64,000 bases of DNA. Origin: Dehalococcoidia bacterium (lineage in GTDB: Bacteria > Chloroflexota > Dehalococcoidia > Tepidiformales > Tepidiformaceae). Shown here one piece after another: positions 1 through 7,116 of the stretch. Numbering within the stretch: position 1 is the first letter of the stretch; each line of letters begins with the position of its first letter. The stretch covers positions 248,001 through 312,000 of the forward strand of contig JAJDYW010000041.1 of NCBI GenBank assembly GCA_022824925.1. The letters are read 5' to 3'. The notes below the pieces were generated by a model that did not search any database, was not told where the DNA came from, and saw only the letters and a list, made by a program, of their open reading frames with translations. A program made the translations under genes and the position numbers.

Positions 1-1
1 G

Positions 2-406
2 AAGGTGCGGTTCTTCGTGGAGGAGTGCCTGCGGCTGTACGCGCCCACGCAGGGCCTCTCGGGGCGGCGCCCGATCCACGACATCGAGGTGCAGGGGGTG
101 ACGATCCCGGCGGGGTCGACGATCCACCTGCGCTACGGGGCCGGGAACCGCGACGAGGAGGAGTATCCGAACGCGGAGGAGATCGACCTGACGCGTCCGA
201 GCCCGGGGCGGCACGTGACGTTCGGGCAGGGACCGCGGTCGTGTCCGGGGGCGGGGCTCTCGCGTCTGGAGCAGAACATCGCGACGAACGTAGTCCTCGA
301 CCGGCTGGACGACCTGCGGCTGGCGCCGGGCAAGAACGACCTGCGCCATCAGCCGGGGGTGATGCTGGGCCTGCTCGGGCTGAACCTGGAGTTCAGCGCC
401 CGGTAG
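2..406 (+). CDS. Cytochrome P450, C-terminal part (5' end outside window)
   Basis: This is the heme-binding third of a cytochrome P450, a heme-thiolate monooxygenase that needs electrons from a ferredoxin or flavoprotein. The visible part starts at the K helix, with the ExxR pair (ECLR) in its first dozen residues. The PERF-like region (DLTRPSP, R, HVTFGQG) follows, then the heme loop FGQGPRSCPG, which fits FxxGxRxCxG and supplies the axial Cys. The reading frame is open at the left edge, so the true start lies upstream. About 270 residues are probably missing if the protein is of usual size (about 400). Substrate cannot be inferred. A 6-bp hairpin follows the stop, and the next gene converges on it. 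Confidence 0.93.
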   Translation, partial: KVRFFVEECLRLYAPTQGLSGRRPIHDIEVQGVTIPAGSTIHLRYGAGNRDEEEYPNAEEIDLTRPSPGRHVTFGQGPRSCPGAGLSRLEQNIATNVVLDRLDDLRLAPGKNDLRHQPGVMLGLLGLNLEFSAR

Positions 407-438
407 GGCGACGGCACGACAGGCGGCACTCTCGCGCC

Positions 439-454
439 GGCCACGCGGGTGGCC
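439..454. terminator. Hairpin between convergent genes
   Basis: The arms GGCCAC and GTGGCC are perfectly complementary around a GCGG tetraloop, in the 50-bp gap between the stops of the P450 and the HAD phosphatase gene. No U-tract follows on either strand. A bidirectional terminator is the simplest reading, but the strength is uncertain. Confidence 0.45.
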
Positions 455-455
455 G

Positions 456-1097
456 TCAGGTTCCGTTGAGGATGATGCCCTTCAACTGGCTGAGGGTGTC
501 GATTCGATAGGTGGCCTGTGAGAGGTCATGCGTTGCCGTGAAGTCGTTGTGGACAACGACGCAGTCGATGCCGGCCGCCACGGCTGAGTCCAGGCCCCTC
601 GCTGAATCCTCGACCACGAGCGCTTCTTCCCTGGTGGCTCCGAAGCGCTCCAGGCCGGCCAGGTACGGTTCCGGGTGGGGCTTGGCGCGCTCGTAGTCTT
701 CGCGCGCAAGGATGAACTCCATGAAGTGGGTAATCTGGCGCTTCTCGTGAATAATCTCGAAGTCGGCACGTTTTGAAGTCGTCACGATGGCCATGCGGAC
801 GTGCCCTGAGAGCTCAGCAAGCGTTTCCACGACGCCTTCGATCTCGATGGCCTCCGTTCGCAGGTATTCCTGGTAGTAGCGATTACGGACCTCGCGCTGC
901 CTGCTGATGGTCTGTTCATCGATACCCGCCGCCCTGGCCTGGGCCCAGGTGGCCTGTCCCCGGGTCATGTCCCGGAGGTACTGGTCCCGGTCCTGGGCGA
1001 AGCCAATGTCGGCGAGGGCGCGCGCTCCGGCCTGGTAGTACCAGTACTCGGTGTCGACCAGCACGCCATCATGATCGAAGAGGATGTACTTCTTCAC
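456..1097 (-). CDS. HAD-superfamily hydrolase (phosphoglycolate/beta-phosphoglucomutase type)
   Basis: This 213-residue haloacid-dehalogenase-like phosphohydrolase acts through a phospho-aspartate. Motif I is FDHDGVLVDTE, with nucleophile D8 and acid/base D10. Motif II is IVTTSK, the motif III lysine is in AKPHPEP, and motif IV is VVEDSARGLDSA. Residues about 15-80 form the helical C1 cap typical of PGP/beta-PGM members. I chose the GTG at 1097 because the family begins right at motif I; the longer open frame upstream is Arg/Ser/Pro-rich, non-conserved, and would run into the kinase gene. Sugar phosphates or phosphoglycolate are typical substrates, but the sequence does not decide between them. 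Confidence 0.88.
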   Translation of the reverse strand: MKKYILFDHDGVLVDTEYWYYQAGARALADIGFAQDRDQYLRDMTRGQATWAQARAAGIDEQTISRQREVRNRYYQEYLRTEAIEIEGVVETLAELSGHVRMAIVTTSKRADFEIIHEKRQITHFMEFILAREDYERAKPHPEPYLAGLERFGATREEALVVEDSARGLDSAVAAGIDCVVVHNDFTATHDLSQATYRIDTLSQLKGIILNGT

Positions 1098-1262
1098 GCC
1101 CTTGATCCCCGCCGGTCGAGGTCCGGTCGCAAGACTGTGACCTCGCGAGCGTTGGTGGTGGCGATGATACGGGGAGGGGCGGTAACCGCCGTGCCGCCTG
1201 CGCCGCCTCGTGGAGTCGCGAGGGCCCGCGCGCAACAGCGAGGCGGGAGGAAGGGCGGCGTG

Positions 1263-1306
1263 GCTCGGGGCTCTCGAACGGGCCTGGCCTTGCGGGAGCC
1301 CCGAGC
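1263..1306. terminator. Strong inverted repeat downstream of the kinase-regulator gene
   Basis: Two 11-nt arms (GCTCGGGGCTC and GAGCCCCGAGC) are perfectly complementary across a 22-nt loop. It lies about 35 bp beyond the kinase-regulator stop on the minus strand. There is no T-run, which is common for hairpin terminators in high-GC genomes. It may instead separate readthrough into the HAD gene. Confidence 0.5.
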
Positions 1307-1338
1307 GATGTCCGGGCGCCGGCGGGTACCGTGAGGCG

Positions 1339-3735
1339 TCAGTGGGGCTCTGCCGTCTCGCCCTTCTCCATCCGGTAGCCGACACGAGGTTCGCTCAAGA
1401 TGTAGCGCGGGTGCGTGGCATCGTCGCCCAGCTTCCGCCGGACGTTCTTCATCACGGTGCGCACGGCTCCAGGTCGGCCGGAGTGCCCCGGCCCCCAGAC
1501 CCGCTGCAGCAGCTGCGCGTGGGAGAGGACGCGGCCGGAGTTGACGGAGAGCTCCACCAGCATCCTGTACTCGGTGTCGGTGAGGGGGATGGGACGGCCC
1601 GCGAGCAACGCCCGGCGTTCCGCGTAGTTGACCGTCAGATCGCCCCGCACGTAGGGCGCGGGAGGCTCGGCCGAGGCCGAGGCCACGCGCCTGCGCAACA
1701 CGGCGCGGATCCTGGCCACGAGCTCCGTCGGGGAGAACGGCTTGACGATGTAGTCGTCCGCCCCGGCTTCCAGGGCGCGCGCAACGACCTGGTCCCTCCC
1801 GTAAGCGGAGAGGAAGATCACCGGCACCTCTCCGAGCTCGGGAACACGCTCCAACAACTCGATACCGTCGGCTCCCGGAAGCACCAGGTCGAGCAACACG
1901 AGGTGCGGTCTCTCCTCGGCCACGAGGTGGCCCACCGCACCGGCATCGCCGGTGACGATGGGCGCGAAGCCCTCCTCGGTGAGAGCGTCGCGGACGTACC
2001 TCAGCGTCTGAGGGTCGTCGTCGACGACGAGCACGCGGATGCGACCCCTCGCGGCAGCGACCTGCGGGGCTGCGGTCCGTTCCGGCTCCGGTGGGAGGAC
2101 GGGGGCCGCTTCCTCGACCGCGGGAAGCGTGAACGTCACGCTGGTGCCCTTGCCCGGCCCGTCGCTCTCGGCCCAGATGCGGCCGCCGTGCGCCTCCACG
2201 ATTCCCCTGGAAATGGCGAGCCCGAGGCCGGAGTCCGCGAGCTCACCGCCGTCGTCCGGTTCCCCGGCCCTCGAGAACTTGCGGAACAGGCCCGGCAGGC
2301 GGTCGGCTGCGATGCCGACCCCGTCGTCCGAGACCGAGCACTGCACATACACTCCGTGCTGTTCAGCGGCTATCCGGATGGCGGTTGACTCCGGCGAGTA
2401 CCTGGCTGCGTTGCTGAGCAGGTTGGCGAGCACCTGGACGATGCGCCGCCGGTCGGCCATGACCCTGGGCAGGTCCAGCGGCAAGTCGATATGGATGTTG
2501 TCGCGACCGCCGCCGCTCAGGAAGATGCTCCTGGCCTGGTCCACCAGCACGGTGACATCCGTCGCCGTGGGTGAGACCGACAGCGTGCCGGCCTCCATCC
2601 GGGCGACGTCCAGGAGGTCGGTGATCAGGCCCTGCATGTGGTCGACCTGGTCATCGATGATGCGGAGGAACTGGAGAGTCTCCGTTGGGTCCAGGGATGA
2701 GGCCGAGCCGATGAGGGTCGAGGCGGAGCCCTTGATGGAGGTGAGCGGCGTGCGCAGCTCGTGGCTCACCATCGCCAGGAAGTCGGCCCGGAGCCGTTGC
2801 AGCTCCTCCAGCCCCGCCATGTCCTGCAGGGTGACGACGACCGTCTGTACCCCTCCCTCCTCCGAGAAGATGGGGGTGGCGTTGATCAAGACGGTGACGC
2901 TGCGCCCGTCGGGGGCGGTGAGGACGATCTCCTCGGCGTGGAGCGATTCGCCGCTACTGAGCGCCTGGGCAAGGGGGTACTCCGCCAGTGAGGTCTCCTG
3001 GCCGTCGGCGCGCCGGAACGACACGATCTCGAGCAGTTCCTCCGGCGACTGCCCGGCGTCTGCCAGGCGCTCGACAATGCGCGTGGCCTCACGGTTGAAG
3101 GACACCGCCATCCCGGTTCCGACGTGGAACACGGCGACGCCCACGGGCGAGGTGTTGATCAGGGTCTCGAGGTCGGCGCGGGCCTGCTGTTCTTCCCGGT
3201 GTCGCCGGGCATTGGCGATGGCCAGCGCCGCCTGGGCGGCGAACATCGTGAGTGTCTCTTCGTCCTCGGGCGTGAACCCGGCGCCGTCCCCCTTGTCTGC
3301 CAGGTAGATGGTGCCCAGTTGCTCGGATCGGATACGGATCGGGACCTGCAAGAACGTGCCGACCGGCCCCACGGGAGACCCGATGCCAGGGAGCCCCAGG
3401 GCGGACAGGTGGGCGGACAGGTCCGGCAGCCGCAAGGGCACCGGCTGCCGACCGAGGTACGCATAGATCTCCCTACCCCCCGGGAGCTCCAGCAGCAGCC
3501 GGCGCTCGGTCGCCGTGAACCCCGACGTGATCAAGGCCTGGAACTGTCCCGCGCCGTCGAGGACGCTCGCGACGCCGAGGCGGGCGGCAGTCAGCGAACG
3601 GGCGCCGTCCACAACACCCTGCAGCACGGCATCGAGGTCGAGATCCTCGGTGATGCGAAGGCTCGCCTCGCTGAGCAGCTTGAGCCGCTCGCGCAATGCC
3701 TCATTCTCGCGGGTCAGTTCGCGGGAGCCGTTCAC
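1339..3735 (-). CDS. Single-chain histidine kinase fused to OmpR-type response regulator
   Basis: This 798-residue cytosolic protein holds a whole two-component pathway. The order is: short coiled coil; GAF (about 25-180); PAS (about 187-308); HisKA with phospho-acceptor H325 in VSHELRTPL; HATPase (N442, DDGVGI near 470, GLGLAI near 503); receiver (about 566-683, phospho-acceptor D616, K665); and a winged-helix DNA-binding domain (about 696-790) ending in the usual VGYR. No membrane segment is seen, so it should sense an intracellular signal through GAF/PAS. Most two-component pairs are separate genes, and hybrid kinases usually end in the receiver or carry an AraC domain. The GTG start at 3735 has GGAGG 8 nt upstream. 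Two CTACA direct repeats at 3839-3854 may be its own binding site. Confidence 0.95.
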   Translation of the reverse strand: MNGSRELTRENEALRERLKLLSEASLRITEDLDLDAVLQGVVDGARSLTAARLGVASVLDGAGQFQALITSGFTATERRLLLELPGGREIYAYLGRQPVPLRLPDLSAHLSALGLPGIGSPVGPVGTFLQVPIRIRSEQLGTIYLADKGDGAGFTPEDEETLTMFAAQAALAIANARRHREEQQARADLETLINTSPVGVAVFHVGTGMAVSFNREATRIVERLADAGQSPEELLEIVSFRRADGQETSLAEYPLAQALSSGESLHAEEIVLTAPDGRSVTVLINATPIFSEEGGVQTVVVTLQDMAGLEELQRLRADFLAMVSHELRTPLTSIKGSASTLIGSASSLDPTETLQFLRIIDDQVDHMQGLITDLLDVARMEAGTLSVSPTATDVTVLVDQARSIFLSGGGRDNIHIDLPLDLPRVMADRRRIVQVLANLLSNAARYSPESTAIRIAAEQHGVYVQCSVSDDGVGIAADRLPGLFRKFSRAGEPDDGGELADSGLGLAISRGIVEAHGGRIWAESDGPGKGTSVTFTLPAVEEAAPVLPPEPERTAAPQVAAARGRIRVLVVDDDPQTLRYVRDALTEEGFAPIVTGDAGAVGHLVAEERPHLVLLDLVLPGADGIELLERVPELGEVPVIFLSAYGRDQVVARALEAGADDYIVKPFSPTELVARIRAVLRRRVASASAEPPAPYVRGDLTVNYAERRALLAGRPIPLTDTEYRMLVELSVNSGRVLSHAQLLQRVWGPGHSGRPGAVRTVMKNVRRKLGDDATHPRYILSEPRVGYRMEKGETAEPH

Positions 3736-3838
3736 GTTTCATGCCTCCGCCCGGCTTCTGCCTGGGCCGATCGGTCCCGGCGCCCAGGCGAAGGGGCCCT
3801 CGGCTCGCCCTCGGTCCAACTTGCTGGACCACACAAAT

Positions 3839-3854
3839 CTACATGAAACCTACA
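3839..3854. promoter_or_regulatory. Direct repeat CTACA-N6-CTACA, candidate winged-helix regulator site
   Basis: CTACA occurs twice with an 11-bp period (3839-3843 and 3850-3854). It lies in the 168-bp divergent gap between the kinase-regulator gene and the small Cys-protein genes. Dimers of OmpR/PhoB-type domains typically bind direct repeats with about one helical turn spacing. An autoregulatory site is therefore plausible, but it is inferred from spacing alone. Confidence 0.4.
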
Positions 3855-3903
3855 CGGCGGCAAACCGGGATTCTCCATCGCTTCGACATACCACAGACGT
3901 AGA

Positions 3904-4371
3904 GTGCAGCGCATCCCCGAAGGGGTCGTAGCCACGCGTGAGAGCCCTCCTCCCCCGGTCCGCAAGACGGCTGACCTTCCGGGTCCGATGCCGTGGCCGC
4001 CGGCCGTGAGCCGCACCGAACGCCCCCGGCAGCGCGAGTCCCAGCTGACCCCGAAGCGGCTTCGGCTGGTCGCCCAGGGGGTGACGGTGACAGCGGTCGT
4101 GGTCGACGGCGCCGTCCGCTACCGGTGGGTCTGCGACCACTGCCCGTCCCGAGAGGACCAGGACGGACCACGCCACGGAGGCGCCTTTGCTCGCCCGTAC
4201 GACGCGTGGGGGCGGGCCGCCCAGCACGTCCGCAGTGTGACCCACCGTCGCAGCAGCGAAGCGGCGACCGGGAGGAGAGCCGTGAGGGGCATCCACGGTC
4301 CTCCCGACGGCCTGCCCGGCGGACCGCCCGGGGGGCATGGCCGCGTTGCTGCGGCCGCGTCGAACAAATGA
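3904..4371 (+). CDS. Small Cys/His protein with WVCDHC motif
   Basis: I do not recognise this protein family. Up to 155 residues are open, but the first 45-50 are Pro/Arg-rich and may not be translated. The likely folded part begins at RLRLVAQGVTV and contains WVCDHC, then about 25 residues later an AW..A..HV..VTH helix. That looks like a small C2H2 or C2-HxxxH zinc-binding module. The stop overlaps the next start (ATGA at 4368-4371), so the two are translationally coupled. The start is uncertain: GTG at 3904, or an internal ATG at 3988 or GTG at 4081. No membrane segment or signal peptide is visible. Confidence 0.55.
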   Translation: MQRIPEGVVATRESPPPPVRKTADLPGPMPWPPAVSRTERPRQRESQLTPKRLRLVAQGVTVTAVVVDGAVRYRWVCDHCPSREDQDGPRHGGAFARPYDAWGRAAQHVRSVTHRRSSEAATGRRAVRGIHGPPDGLPGGPPGGHGRVAAAASNK

Positions 4372-4598
4372 ATTGGTGGGTGTACGAAGACGATGGCACG
4401 AGCTGGGTACGGGTCCACAGGGCGATCTGCTCGTTCTGCAACGACGGCCGGGGCAGGTACGGAACGCGCCGCCCCGACAATCGGTGGCATGGTCCCTTCC
4501 CGACAAGGCGGGAGGCGATCGAAAAGGCGCTGAGCACGGGGAAGCGGGATGTGAAGGGCTGTGGAACCTGCCTCCCGGAGATGCGGACCTTGCAGTGA
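4368..4598 (+). CDS. Small Cys-rich protein with HGPF motif, copy 1
   Basis: This 76-residue protein begins MNWWVYEDD. It carries RVH then CSFC with a following G-x-G, the block RWHGPF, a Thr/Ala helix, and a C-terminal CGTC. The two CxxC pairs suggest one zinc site. It aligns along its length with the protein at 4767-4988: VYE/IYE, H-x3-CxxC, G-x-G, RWHGPF, CxxC. I recall small conserved proteins of this style in many proteobacteria and actinobacteria, but know no assigned function. It is coupled to the upstream WVCDHC protein by an ATGA overlap. The pair sits beside two signalling systems, which may be only proximity. Confidence 0.8.
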   Translation: MNWWVYEDDGTSWVRVHRAICSFCNDGRGRYGTRRPDNRWHGPFPTRREAIEKALSTGKRDVKGCGTCLPEMRTLQ

Positions 4599-4739
4599 AG
4601 GTGGGGACGGCTCCCGCTGGCCGCAGGCGGTGCGTAACTGCCTGCCTCCCCGGCCGAGACCGAGACGCGTCGCGTCACGGGAGCCGGCCGGTCGCCCCGC
4701 TCCTCACACGAGCAGCCCTGTCCGCCCAGATCCCATCAC

Positions 4740-4755
4740 GGCCGTCCTGACGGCC
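4740..4755 (+). promoter_or_regulatory. Hairpin next to the ribosome-binding site of the second HGPF gene
   Basis: GGCCGT and ACGGCC pair around CCTG. The hairpin ends just before AGGGAGGG, the Shine-Dalgarno of the gene starting at 4767. It could be an intercistronic processing or terminator element after copy 1, or could modulate initiation of copy 2. Confidence 0.3.
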
Positions 4756-4766
4756 AGGGAGGGTCG

Positions 4767-4988
4767 ATGACGTACTACATCTACGAGAACACGCTTCTGC
4801 GATCCGCGCGCCTCCACCATGGCGACTGCGGCCACTGCCAGGAAGGACAGGGCAAGCTGGGAGTGGGTCCGCGGACCCAGACGGGGCGCTGGCACGGACC
4901 CTTCAAGACCCTCGCGAACGCCCGCCGCCGGCTGCAAGCCATCCCTGCGCAGGAGCGGCTGGAGTGCAGGTTCTGCCTCAAGTGGTAG
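4767..4988 (+). CDS. Small Cys-rich protein with HGPF motif, copy 2
   Basis: This 73-residue protein is a paralogue of the protein at 4368-4598. It starts MTYYIYEN, has H-x3-CGHC with a downstream G-x-G, then RWHGPF, a helix with an Ala-Arg-Arg run, and a terminal CRFC. Both CxxC pairs are kept at equal spacing, so zinc binding is likely conserved after duplication. The ATG is preceded by AGGGAGGG at good spacing. No transport signals are visible. Function is unknown; a nucleic-acid-binding or redox zinc ribbon are both possible. Confidence 0.85.
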   Translation: MTYYIYENTLLRSARLHHGDCGHCQEGQGKLGVGPRTQTGRWHGPFKTLANARRRLQAIPAQERLECRFCLKW

Positions 4989-5044
4989 GCGGGGCATGCC
5001 TCGGTGGCCGGGAGTAGCGGCGCGAGCTTCGGCGCGAGCCGATA

Positions 5045-5068
5045 CGCGGGCCCCTGAGCAAGCCCGCG
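5045..5068 (+). terminator. Hairpin after second HGPF gene
   Basis: CGCGGGC and GCCCGCG form a 7-bp stem with a 10-nt loop, 56 nt after the stop at 4988 and before the lipoprotein gene. No T-run follows. A terminator separating the two units is likely but unproven. Confidence 0.4.
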
Positions 5069-5144
5069 CGGGACTGACACCGACACAATTCTGCGACATT
5101 TGCCTCCTAGCTTGAGCGGCATCACAGATGAAAGGACTGATGTG

Positions 5145-6329
5145 ATGATGTTCAAGCAGCGGCTCACGAAGACGTTCCTGATTGGGTCGGTCCTTGCGGC
5201 CGTACTCGGTGCGGGAGCCCTGGTTGCCTGCGGGGGCGACAGCGAGGCCGGAAACGGTCACGACTCCGACCGCTCCGCGGCAAGCGAGGCCGTCTCCGGG
5301 CGCGAAGGCCCCGGCGAGCACGGCGGCCGGGGCGAAGGCGGCTCTGAGGGCCGCAACGAGGGCGGCGCCGAAGGCCGCGGCGAAGGCGGGTCCGAGGGCG
5401 CCGGTGGCGAAGGCCACGGGCCCGGTGGAGAGGGCGGGAGCGAGAGCAGCGAAGCTGCCATGTCGAGCCCGGTCATTCCGCTCGGGCAGTCATGGGAAGG
5501 CAACCTCGGCGGGCTGGCCGTCTCCGCTCGGTTCGATGAGGCGACCGGGACGGTCTACACCACCGTCCAGAACGCGACCTCGGAGAAGCTCTGCTACGTG
5601 CAGTCCGAGCCTCACATGAAGTTGGGCGCGCAAACCGTGGGCGAGCTCGGCCCCGACAAGCTGGGCGACCTGAACCCTGGTCACCAGGCGACCTCCGTCC
5701 TGGTCGTCGCCGATGAACCAGGAATGGCGGGCGTGGCCTACGACGGCTACGTCGTCCACATGGAAGTGTTCGACTGCAGCGGCCCGGGCCCTGTCCCTCA
5801 CGGGGGCGAGGGGGCGGAGTCGGGCGGTGGCGAGTCCGGCGCCGAGCACGCCTCCGGCAGGGAGGGCTCGTCCGAGGGCGGCGCTGAAGGCTCCGAGACC
5901 GGCGGCGAGGAAGGCAGCGGCGCCATGCTGGCGCTGGATGAGACCTTCGACACGGTTCGTGGCGGCGCCCGGCTGATCATGAGCTACGACGCCTCGACGA
6001 ACGCCTTCACCGGCACCGTCGAGAACACGACGAACAGTGTCCTGACCCGCGTCAGGATCGAAGTGCACCTCTCCAACGGAGTGGAGCTCGGTCCAACAAC
6101 GCCGGTGGACATGGCTCCGGGCGAGGTGCGGACGGTCAACCTGCCGGCGACGGCAGAGCCGTTCACCGGCTGGGTCCCCCATGCCGAGGTCGGCAGCTCC
6201 GAGGGGGGCGGCGAGCACGGCTCCGGCGGCGGCGGCAACGAAGCCAGCGGCGAGCACGGCTCCGGCGGCAACGGCAACGAGGCCGGCGGCGAGCACGGCT
6301 CCCGCGGTGAGGGGAGGGCAGGGGACTAG
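5145..6329 (+). CDS. Lipoprotein with two related beta domains and Gly/Glu/Ser/His-rich linkers
   Basis: This 394-residue protein has a type II signal peptide: KQRLTK, then a hydrophobic stretch, then the lipobox LVAC with Cys29 as lipidation site. It is thus an extracytoplasmic membrane-anchored lipoprotein. Residues about 30-112 are almost only G, E, S, A, R and H. Two similar beta domains follow. Each has a core like T-V-[QE]-N-x-T-[SN]-[ES]-x-L...H-[ML], reminiscent of FxLYD-like modules. They are separated by another EGG/SGG linker, and GGEHGSGG-type repeats end the protein. AAAGGA precedes the ATG at 5145. It lies just upstream of a regulator/kinase pair with an extracytoplasmic sensor, so it may be that system's partner or target. 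Ligand is unknown. Confidence 0.85.
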   Translation: MMFKQRLTKTFLIGSVLAAVLGAGALVACGGDSEAGNGHDSDRSAASEAVSGREGPGEHGGRGEGGSEGRNEGGAEGRGEGGSEGAGGEGHGPGGEGGSESSEAAMSSPVIPLGQSWEGNLGGLAVSARFDEATGTVYTTVQNATSEKLCYVQSEPHMKLGAQTVGELGPDKLGDLNPGHQATSVLVVADEPGMAGVAYDGYVVHMEVFDCSGPGPVPHGGEGAESGGGESGAEHASGREGSSEGGAEGSETGGEEGSGAMLALDETFDTVRGGARLIMSYDASTNAFTGTVENTTNSVLTRVRIEVHLSNGVELGPTTPVDMAPGEVRTVNLPATAEPFTGWVPHAEVGSSEGGGEHGSGGGGNEASGEHGSGGNGNEAGGEHGSRGEGRAGD

Positions 6330-6384
6330 TGCGCGTGGCGGCCCGGACGGGGTTGTACGCTGACCATCGGACCTGGCCGCAGCA

Positions 6385-6413
6385 GGGCGCGGCGCCCGGG
6401 AGGCGCCGCGCCC
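6385..6413 (+). terminator. Perfect 12-bp GC hairpin between lipoprotein and regulator genes
   Basis: GGGCGCGGCGCC and GGCGCCGCGCCC pair completely around a CGGGA loop, making one of the most stable hairpins in the window. It is 56 nt past the lipoprotein stop and 26 nt before the regulator ATG. It may terminate lipoprotein mRNA or set the ratio between lipoprotein and two-component mRNA. Confidence 0.6.
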
Positions 6414-6438
6414 CGTGCCCTCTCCGTGAGGACTACTG

Positions 6439-7116
6439 ATGGGCGACACCGTACTGATCATCGAGGACGACAGGAGAATCGCGAGCTGGGTCAGCGTGTA
6501 CTTCGAGCGCGCAGGCTTCTCCACGGAGGTTGTCCACGACGGGCAAGCCGGCCTGGCCACGGCTCGTGAACTGGCTCCGGATTTGATCATCCTCGATCTG
6601 ACACTCCCGAGGCTGGACGGCGTAGAGCTGTGCCGAATCCTGCGGCAAGAGTCGGACGTTCCCATCATCATGCTGACGGCACGGGAGGCTCCCCCGGAGC
6701 GAATCACCGGCCTCGAGAGCGGGGCGGACGACTACATCGTCAAGCCCTTCGATCCGGACGAAGTGGTCGCGCGCGCCGAGGCCGTGCTCCGGCGCGCCAG
6801 CGGCAGAGTCCAGCAGGTCCTCACGCGGGAGCACATCACCCTGAACGAGACGACCGGCGTCGTGACCGTCGATGGGGAACCGATCCCGCTGAGCCGGGCG
6901 CAGCTGGCCCTTCTGGCGACCTTCATGCGGCACCCCAACCAGGTGCTCACCCGCGACCAGCTCATCTCGCTGACCTTCAGCGATGACTTCGAAGGGTTCG
7001 ACCGCGCCATCGACAGCCACGTCGCCCGGCTGCGAAAGCAGATCAACCGTGACGGCCGGCAGCCCATCCAGACGGTCTACGGCGCCGGCTATCGGTTCGC
7101 GGTGGAGGACGACTGA
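6439..7116 (+). CDS. OmpR/PhoB-family response regulator
   Basis: This 225-residue transcription regulator has a receiver domain at 1-115, with acidic pocket ED near 9-11, phospho-acceptor D53 in LILDLTLPRLDG, T80 and K102. A winged-helix domain spans about 128-222, ending in GAGYRF. Its stop shares one base with the start of the following kinase gene, so the two are translationally coupled and form a cognate pair. GTGAGGA lies just upstream of the ATG. The upstream lipoprotein is the most obvious candidate target or input. Closest known styles are BaeR/MprA-like envelope regulators, but the stimulus cannot be read from sequence. Confidence 0.95.
   Translation: MGDTVLIIEDDRRIASWVSVYFERAGFSTEVVHDGQAGLATARELAPDLIILDLTLPRLDGVELCRILRQESDVPIIMLTAREAPPERITGLESGADDYIVKPFDPDEVVARAEAVLRRASGRVQQVLTREHITLNETTGVVTVDGEPIPLSRAQLALLATFMRHPNQVLTRDQLISLTFSDDFEGFDRAIDSHVARLRKQINRDGRQPIQTVYGAGYRFAVEDD

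Noticed and set aside
3839..4678. Minus-strand frame (279 residues) opposite the small Cys-protein genes
   Set aside because: Low-complexity Arg/Pro/Ser composition; the plus strand has conserved paralogous proteins.
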